This document shows, in pieces, positions 13,152 to 25,457 of a stretch of DNA of 64,000 nucleotides. Position 1 is the stretch's first letter. Each line of letters starts with the position of its first letter. Origin of the DNA: Fremontodendron californicum (Eukaryota; Streptophyta; Magnoliopsida; Malvales; Malvaceae); contig JAULJL010000015.1 of assembly GCA_030761205.1 (NCBI GenBank), positions 6,763,501 through 6,827,500 of the forward strand, given 5' to 3'. Below the pieces are notes generated by a model that worked only from the letters and a program-made list of their open reading frames with translations, had not been told where the DNA came from and did no database searches. Position numbers and translations under genes: made by a program.

Positions 13152-16100
13152 TCAACCATGCTTGCGTTGAGCTTCAACAGCTTCACTGTAAGCCAAAAAA
13201 AAAAAAAAAACGTGAGCAGAAAGTTCATTATTTTAGGTGTTGGTATAAAAACTGAGAAAATAACATGAAATTGAAAATTTCAGAGTTGAAAAGTGACTAG
13301 GGTTACATCATTGCTTCTTTTCCATTGTAATATCAAAATTATCCTTCCAGGTTTATCCAAAACCTAAGACTTGAACATGGTTTTGAAATGTTAAACGTGA
13401 AACATGCAAGTGGTTGCAAACTCATTGAGCTTTAAAATAACTGAGGTAAGTCCAAAGTCTAATCGTTCTTATACTGTAATTGTTTGAAAGCAACCACGTC
13501 CAACTCAAAACCTGCCCAGAAATCAAGTAAACGCAAGCACACAGCTACCATCCACAATGTTTATAATTTGAGTTGATGAGCTAAAAATTTTATGCAGAAA
13601 GAAACTATTACCCAAAAGCGCGTTCAAGCTCCTTGTTTTTGCGGTCCAGCTTCCAGCCATCATTAAATGCATCAGCAGCTTTTTCAAATTCCTGCAATTA
13701 ACATTATGATGAAACTGAATTTAGAGATAGAAACATCTCAATTACTTTTGTATATAAATGAACTTGCTAAAAGTTAGCTTACCTTCAATAACATCCATGC
13801 AACTCCAGCCTTATAGTAAGCCTTTGGCCAGTAGGGCCTTAGCATTAAACACATAGAAGCATCTACTAATGCACTATGACCTTCATTCAAGCGGGCCCAA
13901 CAGAAGCTTCGGTTAGAAAACCAAGTTGCATCCATGTCATTGCAATTAATTGCCTGTGGTATATCACAAAATGAAAGTAGAAAACTTTAAATTTCATGCA
14001 TAAGGACCACTATATATGACACAGGACAAATGGAACTCCAAACATCAGATACAAGGATTTGGAAAATGAGCAAATGGCATTTTGGAATAGAGCAGATACA
14101 CTTAATTTGCAAAAGACATATAGACTATTTAATGGTTGATGGCCTGATACATTAATAATTCATTTGAAGAGGAAAAAACGAAAAGAAATCAAGGACATAA
14201 TTTTTTTTTTTTTTCTAGGATACTTAAGTTCTCATTGATCGAAAATTAAGTAGGATAACCTGCTACAAGTTCAAGCATGAATATGCCCGTAGGCAAACAA
14301 AGGACAATATTCTTCATATTTTATGTATGCCAGAGTTTGTAACTTGCAAAGTCTAGACAGCAGACATTTAGAAAACTTGGCACTAAGCAATGGCTTGAAT
14401 ACCTTTGTGTACCATTTTATTGCTTCACGATATTCCATCTTCTTGACAGCCTCTGTCCCCTTTAATTTTGAGTGCAAACATTTCTGATCCAACTTTTGCT
14501 TTATCTGCACGATTATTTTAGTACAAAGAACAATCCTACTCCAGCAATCCAATGCAAGTCATGAACAATATTGATGGCATTTCCAAAGAATCTAATAGGT
14601 CATTATAACTGCACAAGTGACCATACTCTACCAATAATCTGATGGAAACAATAATTTTAAATAAACAAACTGAACATGTGTATAAAAACTCCAAAGCAAC
14701 AATTGTTATTCATGGTAATCTGAATACACCTTTTCTTTTATTTCCACCGACTGACTATGCACCATTATTCCATCACTCCAGTCTAGAAAAATTGAAAAGG
14801 GAGAAGTGATTGGAAAAAGAGTCATGACAGCATCGCGATTCTCTAGTAATGCTGCAACTTCAATTGGTGTCAAGCCACACTGACATAACAATTAAGAGTT
14901 ACATTTCTAAAATAAAAATGGCTGCAAAACAATTACTCCATTTTAAAGAGACTGGTAATCCTTGGGTAATAAAGACAAAACCAAAATTGTTTTCTCAACT
15001 TAACAAGATGATTGATAAAACAATTTAAGAAAATAATTTGTCTTAATCTTAAGAGTGTTAGCATGCCTTGAGTTAAATCCCAGTTGGAACTTGCTCTCTA
15101 TGATTTTGTTATAGACTTGATTATCTTAAACCATCTCTTATTGGCAAAATAAAGTTATAAACCAAACCAACCATAATACAAATATACTAAGTTTCAATGC
15201 AAATGGGACCCAAATTGAATGATATTACAACAAAATTCATGCAACAGATATTTAGCTTCATTGATCCATGCACTAAGTTAAGATTGCCATGGATTCTTAA
15301 AGTTTAATGCTTTAAATGATCTTGAATTTGAAGAAAATAAATGCTAGACTTAACATAGGGATAAATAAAGTTAGAACTCACTTCTTCTGTGACATTTGGA
15401 TCAGCTCCAGCATTCAACAAGCATTTAACAATTTGGGTGTCCCCTTTCGAAACGGCAAGATCTAAAGGTGTCCAATCTCTTGAAGTAATGTTTGGATCAG
15501 CTCCTGCCTGTTCACCAAATCAAAATGAAAGTATTAGAACAACATTTCGTGCTTGCTATACTTGCTACTATAAGATATCTGTATGAGAAAAACCAATCAC
15601 CAAATTACGAATAAAACACTAAATTTTCCGGACAATCTCAAGTTCCATTCCACTACTAACTGATTTCAAAACCACAGAAATCAACACCCATATGCTAGAA
15701 ATAATATTTCCTAATAATGAAAATCAAAATTTCAAACAACCACGTCCTCCAATGTGACTATTTGGCAATGGTTCTTGAACATCAAAGTGCTATCAAGATA
15801 GAATCTTTAAGTACTAAAAAAAGGAAAAAATTTGACATGTTATACCTTAAGCAACAACTTCACACATTCCATTGACCCATTAATGATTGATAACACCAAT
15901 GGACAAACTGTGTGACAGGAAGAAATATTTGGCTGTCCAATAAAGAAGCAGAGCAATTAGTAAAGGAGATAATCAAACATATTTATCTCATACTAAGTAA
16001 GATCCGCAAAATTAACACTCCATTTATGGACTACACATAGATGAAGAAGAAGAAGAAAAGCGGAAAATGAAAAAGGAGTCTCCAATGTCCAAGATAGACG

Positions 16101-17629
16101 GAGAATAAACCACTTTGCCATACTACAAACCACAGCCTAAGAACTGAAACTGAAAAAATGTTTTGAAAAAAAAAAAAAGAAAGAAAAGCAAATATCACTC
16201 ATCCTTACATTTGCAAAGTTTTCCAACAAAACCTTAATAGAATCCTTCTTGCCTTCAGCTGCTGCACGTTGCAGTGGTGTGCCAGCATCGGGGTTTGCAT
16301 CAACTTCAGCACCTTTTGAAATTAGCAACTGAAGAAGTTTCTTAGGTCCTACAACATTCCAACCAAATATTAAAAGCTTATACTAGACTGCAAAATGATA
16401 AAATTATGGAAGACTTAAATTCAGGAGGCACAAAGCATGAACATCTAGCAATGTAACATGCAAAACATCATAACGTGCTTTCCAACATTGGATCATGAGC
16501 ACAGCTTACTCCAACTACTTTCTACTCTCAACTAAAAATTAGTAGAATGAAGGTATACTTGCTTCAAAAAGTTCAAAAGAAAAGCAAAGAGGGTAAATAA
16601 CTCAAACATGTAAAATTGATGGAAAAATTGCAATGCAAGGTACATCAGAAACCGACTGAATAAATAGGAAAAATAACTACCTGATATCATATATTAGAAA
16701 CTCAAAAGAACTCTCCAAAGTAAAATTACCCTCCATAGCAGCACAATGCAAAGCAGTGAGCCCCTCATCATTCATAGCATTCAGATTTGCGCCATTGTCA
16801 ATAAGGTAAATGGCAGTGGGAAAATGTTTCCGTTGAATAGCACAATGCAAAGGAGTTACACCTAAAAAAAAAATAAAAAAAAAAAATCATTCGCTTACCT
16901 ACATCTTATTTGCTAAACCAATTTTTTTTCTAAAGTCTCAATTTGATTGTTGCTATTACTTGCTTTTGTTTTTCAGAAAACAAAAAGTGCATTAAAATAC
17001 AAAATCCAGTTATAGTTTTTAATATCAATTTTTAAAACATGGTTTTAGTTCTATAGGGAAAGTAGCATTTTAAGTATGTATTACACTTTAAATATTTGTT
17101 CATTTCTAATCAAATATTATGACTACGTTCCTTAGTCATTTATATTTATTTTTAAGCAAATTTTGAAGGAAAAAAAAAATCAAAAAATAAAGAACCAAAA
17201 GTTGACCTAAAAGAACTAAAGGAAATGCGCAAAAAATTTCCAATGGCAAGAAACAGCGGCGAAGCAATAATGACAAAAATGAAGAAAGTCGAGTAATAAC
17301 TAATAAGCAAGGTATACCTTCGTCACCTTTGACATTAACATCCAGTTTCAGTTCGCCGACGACGAGATATTTCAGTATATGAGTTCGTCCTCCCAACGCC
17401 GCCACATGAAGAGCAGTGCGACCACCGTCATCCTTACTACTAGCAATTTTTTCCGCCATATCGTCTTCCTCATCAAGCTCATTCGCCAACCCTACATGCA
17501 CATACACACAAAAAAATGGTCATGTATAAAGCAATCTAAGAAATTCTCAAGTCTAAAAAAAAAAAAAAAGAATGGCAAACTACTACTTTTGAACAGATTC
17601 AAGTTTCCAGTGAAAGCCGCATCAAGCAT
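13152..17629 (-). CDS. Ankyrin-repeat plus TPR protein (TPR10-like), 412 aa
   Basis: Eleven exons join in frame: 17629-17587, 17491-17318, 16861-16730, 16348-16209, 15932-15846, 15507-15382, 14879-14730, 14504-14403, 13953-13783, 13691-13612 and 13185-13152 (1239 nt). All splice sites are GT-AG. Residues about 35-250 hold ankyrin repeats (GGRTALHVAALGG, GVTPLHCAI, GLTALHCAA, DAGTPLQRAA, WTPLDLAVSKG). Residues about 285-400 form a TPR-like block (KGTEAVKKMEYREAIKWYTK, then NRSFCWARL, then KAYYKAGVAWMLLK). The architecture resembles Arabidopsis ankyrin/TPR proteins such as TPR10; TPRs of this kind often bind Hsp70/Hsp90 tails, but that role is inferred. The start is the first in-frame ATG after a likely 5'-UTR intron. 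An alternative upstream start is possible. Confidence 0.85.
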
Positions 17630-17761
17630 ACGGTAGATTTGACTTTCTTCCTCTGCGCAACAACGTAAGCAGGGATATCATCATTTAATCACATATCGAT
17701 ATGCAAATGGAAAAGCAAGAAACTGAAGAACATAGATAACCAAGAAATACTATAATCAGAC

Positions 17762-17782
17762 CTAGAAATGAAAAAACTCCAT
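17762..17782 (-). promoter_or_regulatory. Possible 6-codon upstream ORF in the ankyrin-TPR leader
   Basis: ATG at 17782 with TAG at 17764-17762 lies upstream of the main start, next to a plausible 5'-UTR intron donor (TCTAG/GTCTG). The damaged paralogue has an ATG in a similar place that reads on into the protein. Function is inferred only. Confidence 0.3.
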
Positions 17783-18025
17783 TGAAACGAAAAAGAGAGA
17801 GAGGACTCGAGTGATTTCTTTTGGGGGGAAAGGTTCGGTGTTTGATATTAATACACGGAAATGAGACTCTAGAAAAGAGTGAGAGGTAAATCGAGTTAGG
17901 AAGCTTGCTAGACACGCTTCGTTTACCGTACCTGATTTTATTGTTGATTTGACAATTATGTCCTTCCACTTTGCCACGTATTGATGTTGAGATAGATAAT
18001 TGTGGAGCGCGAGGATTAAGGGCAA

Positions 18026-18392
18026 CTGTTACTAAAGGAGTTAAAACAGTCGTTAGAAGTAGGTAATAAGGTTCCGGCTCCCTTCGTTATTTTTTTTTAA
18101 TTCATTTTTTTTAATATATTTTAATTATTATTTATAAATAAAATTTTTATAATTAATAAATGAATTTTACATATGTCAAAAATAATAATAAATATATAAA
18201 AATATAATGAATAAAAAAAATAATAAATTAAATCCTAATCCAGGTAAAAGAGGGTGCCACTGCCAAGTAATGGAAAGCTTAGGCACAAGTTTTCAAGCTC
18301 ATCCGTCGTTTAAGCTTCCAAGTTTCAACTTCCAAGCGCCATTAACAGCGTTGTTCTTATTCCCGAAAGATTAGTTGACATTGACAATAAAA
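18026..18392. other. Promoter-side intergenic DNA of the ankyrin-TPR gene
   Basis: AT-rich, with no gene or clear element end. Confidence 0.4.
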
Positions 18393-18401
18393 TAAAATTA
18401 A

Positions 18402-19947
18402 AGCTTAAATAAAAAAATAATTCTTGTATTATATTTTTTTTTACTTTGATATTTAAATAATTTTTGTAATTTATAATATAATTTCGTTACATAAAATTTA
18501 AAAAATAAATGATGTGGCTTGTTAAGCCAATAATATTTCGTCACGTATCTTACATAATCCATATCGATATAATAATTTTTTAACGTCATTTTACATAAAT
18601 GAAACTTAAAAATCTTTATTTTTTTTTTACTTTAATACAAGTTAATAATTTCAAAATTAAAAGGCTTTTACTCTCTTTTAAAAAAAATTGATAATCCAAA
18701 AACCTTTAGATATTCATTTAAGATTTTTAACAAAATTTAAAAACATTGAATCGATTATCAGTAAATCTTCCCATTTTCAATTTTTTTTTTCATTTATCAA
18801 AATTATTTTTCCATTTTCAAACTTTCATTTCACTTTGAAGAAAAAAACTTTGTTTCTCAGAATTTTTGGTTTCGAATCCTTGATTTGTCAAAAAAATCTC
18901 GATTATCATAAACTTTGTTTTTCATCTTCAGACTTTCCATTTTCAAAAAAAATCTTTCATTTCATTTCAGAAAATCAAAAAAACCTTGTCTGAGAGAAAG
19001 GAAAACTGGGAAAAGTCCGATCACCAAACTCCAACTTTCCCTGCCCAGACTCGTAACTTTTTCCCAAAAGTCCCAATTCTTTCGTTTCCTTAATTCAATG
19101 GAAAATGTCGAATTCGAACAATAAAAGGTTGGGGTAGTGGCTTAGATATGGCAAGTTCCAGTATGTGCATTAATCATCGTATAGCCCCATCTGTTTTAGC
19201 TTCTTATGTCATCAAGAAAGTTAAAATAGACCCATTATTTTTCGAAGATTTTTGGAACCCACAATGGAGAAAGCTTAATCCCTGCTGGCATCTATGTTTT
19301 AGAGCTTTCACTTTTATATGCTTGGCTCGGATACTTTGGGAGATTGTTGCCTTAGAAGGAGCTTTTGCTTTCTATTTCTGTACTCAGTAAGAAAACTCAT
19401 TTCATTTCAGAGATTGGAACCGACATTCTCAAGAACAAAAAAACCCAATTTCTTGTATTTTCTGGGAATAGATTTTAATAAAGGAGTGCCCAATGATTTT
19501 TACAAATGGATACACTAAATGAGCAACGAAGAAGATCAACAATCAAATAAAGAAGAAAAAAAGAACAATTTTTTTTTCCTTTGAAAATCAAACTGTTCTG
19601 AAATTCCAAGGATACTCAAAAAAAACATAGTCGAAAAGTTTCGGGAAAAAGAAGATAAAAATTGTTAAAAGAAATAAAGAAATTATTAATTTATATTAAA
19701 GTAAAAAAAAAAAGTTTTGTAAAATGACGTGGCATAAATATTAAGTTGACATGAATTATGTTAGACATGTGGCAGAATATTATTGGCTGAACAAGCCATG
19801 TCATTTATTTTTTTTAACACTGTTAGTAATTTGGGTATTTTGTGTAACGGAATTATTCTATAAGTACTACTAAGTTAGGAACAAAATTTTTTAGGTATTA
19901 AAGTGAGAAAAAAAGGTATAGTATAGGAATATTTTTTTATTTAAGCC
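18402..19947. mobile_element. Mutator-like (MULE-type) non-autonomous element, 1546 bp
   Basis: Perfect 9-bp target duplications TAAAATTAA lie at 18393-18401 and 19948-19956. Terminal inverted repeats start AGCTTAAATAAAAAAATA on the left and GGCTTAAATAAAAAAATA on the right (reverse strand). They continue imperfectly for about 250 bp, to ~18655 and from ~19672; both arms contain TTATTGGCTKAACAAGCCA-like sequence and AAAATGACG. Long TIRs with a 9-bp duplication are the hallmark of Mutator-like elements. No transposase is present. The central ~1 kb has only short open frames. Confidence 0.85.
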
Positions 19948-19956
19948 TAAAATTAA

Positions 19957-20234
19957 GGGTCCGCTTAATTATGTTTATATGTATTAATTAAAAATTATTT
20001 ATGTATTCTTTTTTTTAAAAAAATTTGTATTTTTATTATATATATTTTCATATATATCACTTTAATTAATATTATTCTTAAAATTGATGGTACAAAGAGT
20101 TGCAGTTTAATTTAGAGAGAGTTTAGAAAGACAAAAAATTTAAAATTAAAGATAAAGTTGGAAAAAAAAATAGTCCTACTTATGATCGGAAACGATGAAT
20201 TTGAAAAAAACAGAGAACCATATCGATTCTATTA
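19957..20234. other. AT-rich intergenic DNA
   Basis: No feature supported. Confidence 0.4.
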
Positions 20235-20579
20235 ATGACAGGTCGTATTGATGACCAAAAAAACTCTGGAGAAGAAGCAAGCTTCAACGCTTCCCAAGAC
20301 AACATAGCCCTCATTGTGGGGAGGGTAAAGAGCATCCAACGAAAAACGGTCATTCATTCCCTTGTTTCTTCGTGGCACACCTCCTACAAGCACCCCCAGC
20401 TCTGGGGGCCAGAAAGCGCCTTTCGTTTTCCCCTCTCGTCGGCCCTTGCCGCCTTCTTTAACATGCCCTCAAGCCTCCTTTGTGCCGCCTTCCTCATAGA
20501 AGCCGCCGGGTTGACCCCGAGGGCCGAATTCTATGGTAGAGAACGCTGTAATATTAATTGGGCGAATTACCCTGACTAA
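20235..20579 (+). other. GC-rich island with an unassigned 114-codon open frame
   Basis: About 300 bp of balanced to GC-rich sequence sits in very AT-rich surroundings. An open frame from ATG 20235 to TAA 20579 has ordinary amino-acid composition (WHTSYKHPQLWGPES, LIEAAGLTPRAEFYG) but I recognise no family. It could be an organelle-derived insertion, a captured gene fragment or part of an old transposon. I do not claim it is a gene. Confidence 0.3.
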
Positions 20580-21295
20580 TTTGTGTTATTTTGTGTTTTT
20601 ACTTTTTAACAGTGGTTTTATAATGAAATATAACAAAACAAAATGGAAAAATCAAGCATCTAAGGAGCAAAAAATCATGTTATTAATGTGGAATATATGA
20701 AAAAAAAATAATAAGAACATGGAATTTAGTCAAACAAATTATATGAAAAATTTGAGACAAGTTTTTTTTTTTGGTATCATGACATACTTGTTGTGTTATC
20801 TTTGTTTATACAAATTTATGAAATAATAACCATAATTAAGCAAAACGGGGCCAATGAGATTTTAGTTATTATTATTATTTTTTTGCATGTTTAAGTCAAC
20901 TATTTATAAATGTTTTGCATTTATATTTATACATAAATTTTATAATTGTGTTGATATTACTTGATTTATGACATCAATCTAATTTAAAATTATATTAAAA
21001 AAATAATTATAAAATATATATAAGATTATATTATTGATTTAATTTTTAAAAACATAATGAAAAAATCACCTACTTTTTTTTTTTTTTTTTTTGAAAAACC
21101 AAATATGTAACTTTTTTTAATTTTTGTTTTCTTTCACTCACAAAATGAATATGTCGTAATCTAGTTTTATAAATTTTAAATTTTGCTTTATTTATAAGTT
21201 ATGTCATTGTGTCTATTTCAAGTTTCAACAGAATGTCAAGCAAGAAATCTGAAAAGAGGAGAGCTGGTTTTTAAAAAATACCAATCAACGGACTC
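20580..21295. other. AT-rich intergenic DNA
   Basis: Long T runs (for example 21068-21092) and no coding signal. Confidence 0.4.
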
Positions 21296-21298
21296 TAA

Positions 21299-22005
21299 GG
21301 CTCCATTTGGATGGGCGATGAGATTGGTTTTGGTGAGATTAAAAATAACGGTGGAGGTCTAAATAGTTACTGTAGCGGTGAGATTGAATACTGTAACGGT
21401 GAGATTAAAATCAACGATGGGATATGTGTTTGGATGCAAACATAACGGTAGCCATGAGGTGAATTATAGTGAGAAAAAAAATGACCGTTAAGAACATTAG
21501 ATTAAAATGTGTATATAATGAAATTTTGTAACGTATTTGAGAAATTAATAAATGATTAAAAATTACTAAAATTAAAATAAATAATATATATTTACATATT
21601 TTAAAATAAAAATAAAAAATAATTATTAATTAAATATATAAATTATTTATTTAAAATAATAATTATAAAATTATTTAAATAACTTTAAATAAATAAAAAA
21701 TAAAAGAAGACTATATGTGGTAGAGAAATTTTCATCCCTACACTATTACTTTGAGGGTAAAAAAATAAAAATTATGGGCAATTTTGTAAAAATTTATTAT
21801 ATATATATAAACACATTTTTATCTAATGTCCTTAATAATCATTTTCTCTTCTCACTACAATTAATTTCACCACCACCGCTGCTTTTGAATCCAAACACAT
21901 ATCTTATCACTGATTTTAATCTCACCTGTACAGTAATTAATCTCACTTCAATCGCTGTTTTTAATCTCACCGGAATCAATCTCACTGCCCATCCAAATGG
22001 ACCCT
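21299..22005. mobile_element. Tourist/PIF-Harbinger-like MITE, ~707 bp
   Basis: The left end GGCTCCATTTGGATGGGC is mirrored by GCCCATCCAAATGGACCC on the right. TAA flanks both ends (21296-21298 and 22006-22008). Inside, GGTGAGATT words recur at the left and AATCTCACC words at the right, so the inverted homology extends past the tips. A 3-bp TAA duplication with GGSTCCATTTGGA-type ends fits the PIF/Harbinger group. The 99-codon frame at 21717-22016 is not a gene. Confidence 0.75.
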
Positions 22006-22008
22006 TAA

Positions 22009-22887
22009 TCTTTTGAGCAGTAACCTCAATTTTATTTTATATAATATAAATTCAAACTTAATTAATGTTTTATTTTAGCTAAAAACCACATTAAACTAAT
22101 ATTAATAGTACTATGAACATTGTAAGTAATTCAAAACTTGAGATTTAGATAACTTCAAACTCATTACCACCTGCATATCAAAGTTTTTAAACATTAAAAT
22201 CTAGCAAATAGTAGTATAGCAATAGTAATTGTACAAGGCAAGAGATACCACCCAAGCTGACTTTGCAGCTCGGTAATTGGTAAACTATGAACTCTGAAGC
22301 ATAGTTTGGATATTAACTCGTTTAAGATTTCGAGTTTCGAGTTAATTGATTCAATCGATGAATCATTCGAATCAATGTTGATTTAATTTTTTTTTAAATA
22401 TTATAAATAAAATTATAGATTAAATAAATATTTTTACTAATTGTATAATTTAAAATTTATGATATAAGAATTAAAAATATTTATTATCATTTAAGAAATA
22501 AATAAAAAATCTAAGTTTACAAAGATTTTTTTTTTTCAATTTGGTTTTTATAATGTTTTTTTTTTCAAGAAAAATATTTTTTTTGTGTGAAAATGATAAA
22601 AGAATTAGTAATTAGTATGAAATTTTAAATTATGTCAATAACAACCTGTTGGGTCACTGGGTTTTTCATAAACCCAACGGATCAATCCGGGCTTTTTTTT
22701 TTTTGTTAATTACAAAAATAATATGATTAAAGAACCGATCTGGATTAAGGGTCGGTTTAGGTTTAATAACTATGTTATGAAAGACTCAAAATATCATGTT
22801 TAAAAGGAGGAAAAGAGAAGAAAATACTATTCAAGTGAAAAGAAAAATAGGTTGTTATCCAGAATTTTTATTTTATTTAAATTACAT
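22009..22887. other. AT-rich intergenic DNA
   Basis: No gene or defined element seen. Confidence 0.4.
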
Positions 22888-22996
22888 GTGTCCGATATAT
22901 ATTCGGATATGCGTACGAGAGTTTGATCATCCAAATATATGAAAACCTTTAAAAAAATGAATATATCCATGTCGGATACATAATCGTATCCAACAC
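22888..22996 (-). repeat. Dispersed AT-rich repeat, copy 2
   Basis: Reverse-complement relative of 5937-6060, with GTGT ends and GGATA/ATATCC words. Class unknown. Confidence 0.4.
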
Positions 22997-23867
22997 TTAC
23001 CTGAATCCAAATAACATAGCTTGAAATCATAATGAAAATCAAGTATTGATCAACAAACATGTAAAGATTAGTGAATCGTTTTTTAAATTTAACCATCTAC
23101 AAAGCAGTCACCATATATTTTTGTCAGAATTGATACATAGTAATATCAGCATGCTTTTCATGCATTCCGTTTTATATTATTGGAAAAAAAATGATATACC
23201 GGAAACTAAACTGCATATATATATATATAGCAGATAATGTAAACACGAACTTTTTCATGAAAGAACTTGTAAGTCATCGAACCAAAAAAAAAGAACTTGC
23301 AAGTGTTGACATCTTCAACAACAAATCAGATTGCACCAATGCAACCCAAAACTGCAACAACTGAAAACCAGGCAGCTATTGCAATATTGAGAAGCCGCAT
23401 GGAAAGGCGAAGTTGTCTGTCTGTATTTCTGGAAGCATTGCATCTCCAAATGAAAAGGCAATTACACCAAGAGCATTGAAAGCTGCAAATCTCTTAGCAG
23501 ACGAACTTCCCTGCAAACTATAACTGTCTGAGTCCCCTATCAATCTTTTTACCTGCAAATTTGTGAAAACTTTACAATTGATGCTAGAGGTGTTATCAAG
23601 ATCAAGTTTAGAAGCTGAATCGGCTCATAAATCCATATCGAAGAACAAAAACAAGAATTAAATCCCAAGCCTGCTGATGGTTGTGCCAGCAAAGCCAATT
23701 GGGCTTAATGTGCATAACCCATTGACCCATGTTAAAGAGTGTATGTCAGGGAGTTGTGAGAGGAAAAGTTCAAAAGCCCCAAAGAAAATAATAAAATGTT
23801 GCAAGGTGACTGTGCCATCCTTATGATAGTGTTTGTAAACCGCCTGCAAAAGTCAAAAGACCGAGCA

Positions 23868-24130
23868 TATTAAAACCTTTGAGAAAGCAATGAAACACAT
23901 ATGTATGTTATTGGCTTAATGGTATGGTCCCTGAAGAAAAATCAGGCCAGATTGACTGGCTGCTGTCAGCAGCAATTTGAATGGCAATATTATTTACTTG
24001 AGAGTTGAGAAAGCAATGAGTATGAAACACATATGTTATTGCCTTAATGGGATGATCCCCAAGATAAATCAAACCAGATTGACTGGCCTTGAGGCTGCTG
24101 CCAGCAGCAATTTCAATGACCATATTATTT
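23868..24130 (-). repeat. Tandem duplication of a transporter exon segment (~135 bp x 2)
   Basis: About 23868-24000 and 24001-24130 share GAGAAAGCAATGA, ATGAAACACATATG, CCAGATTGACTGGC and CAGCAGCAATTT in the same order. On the minus strand both encode versions of GNN..I.IAA.SS. They have diverged noticeably, so the duplication is old. Confidence 0.7.
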
Positions 24131-24709
24131 CCTAACGAAGTCACCTGCTGAAAAAAATGCAATAGAGCAGTAACCCCAGAATCCTTCAAGAATCGGAAAA
24201 AAAAAGCTCAACCAAATAACACAGCAGTGACTGATCATTTCCAACAGGGCAACTATCTAAACGAGAAGAAGCTTAGATAAGTACCTGAATTTAAAAATTA
24301 ACAACATTTACATAAAAATCACAAGATTAAACGGATGCAAGAGGAATAAGCAAGGAAAAATCAATTATATAAAGATACTGACCAAAGATGCTCTCTGCAA
24401 GAAACCGGTATGTGACATGCTTCTTTCCATTCCATCTCCACAAAGAGGCAATAAGCAACCATGTGGCTAATGTTGCAGACACCAAACTACTTACACCTAG
24501 AAACTAATCGGGAGCAAATATATGGTCATGACTCATGAGATGAGAGGTTAGTCAAGTTATGCTCCTAACTATGGCAAAGGCAAACTATGATCATAATTCA
24601 TATTATATATTTGATTACCATTTGGAAGTGATGCAACTAAAATCTAGGAAATCAGACCTGATCTTATACAAAACAGTAATTACTATAAGACTAGGAATAA
24701 GGAGGAGAG

Positions 24710-25457
24710 TGCCAGAATAGTTCTCACAACTGCTGATGGAAGCTGCAAATGGCCTTTCCCTGAGAGAAAGTACCAAGTGTCAGCAGTGTGGAACAAGATC
24801 AGACCTTCAGCTGGGAAAGTGGCTTGGTATAAGTTGGTATGGTGTAATTTTAATATTCCTAGGCATTCTATGCTCTCCTGGATGGCAATCCTAAATAGAT
24901 TGGTCACAAAGGATAGACTTATCTCCTGGGGAATGGCAGTGGATGATAAATGTTTGCTGTGCAAACAAGAGAGGGAAACCAGGGATCATCTATTCTTCAC
25001 TTGCTCCTACTCGAAACAGATATGGCAGAGAGTGATGGTACTTTGTAGGTTAAAAAGGCAGGTTGCATGTTGGAATGTAGAGCTTCAATGGGCCTCTGTC
25101 AACCTCAGAGGTAAAGCTCTAATCACAACGATATTGAGGCTAGCTTGGAACGCAGTTATCTACCTAGTTTGGAAGGAAAGAAACAATCGTTTGTTCAACT
25201 CAACTGAGCAAAAGGAGGAGCACCTCACTGAGCAAGTGAGAGACATGATCTCGACCAAGTTAAGTGATCTTAGAAAGATTAAAAGAGATTCTGTTAATAC
25301 GTTTTTATGTAATTCTTGGAGGTTAAATGCAGACATGTTTGTCTAATGGCATTGGTTTTCTGATTTATTTAGCTAGACTAAGCTAGCTTTGTAACATGTA
25401 GCAGCACTGCTGCTTTCTTGGATAAATGAAAATCTACTTATCCAAAAAAAAAAAAAA
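24710..25457 (+). mobile_element. 5'-truncated LINE (non-LTR retrotransposon) insertion
   Basis: 748-bp insertion, flanked by 15-bp direct repeats GAATAAGGAGGAGAG (24695-24709 and 25458-25472) and ending in a poly-A tail (25444-25457). Only the 3' end of the LINE pol region remains. The insertion runs opposite to the host transporter pseudogene and lies in its first intron. Confidence 0.9.
24712..25346 (+). pseudogene. LINE pol C-terminus with zf-RVT (zinc-binding) domain
   Basis: The frame is open from the truncation point to TAA at 25344-25346. VWNKIRPSAGKVAWYK and LSWMAILNRLVTKDRL are followed by CLLCKQERETRDHLFFTC, the CCHC-like zinc-binding motif found after reverse transcriptase in plant LINEs, then a KERNNRLFN segment. 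The endonuclease and reverse transcriptase cores are missing, so it is a dead-on-arrival copy. The frame itself carries no stop, which suggests a fairly recent insertion. Confidence 0.85.
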
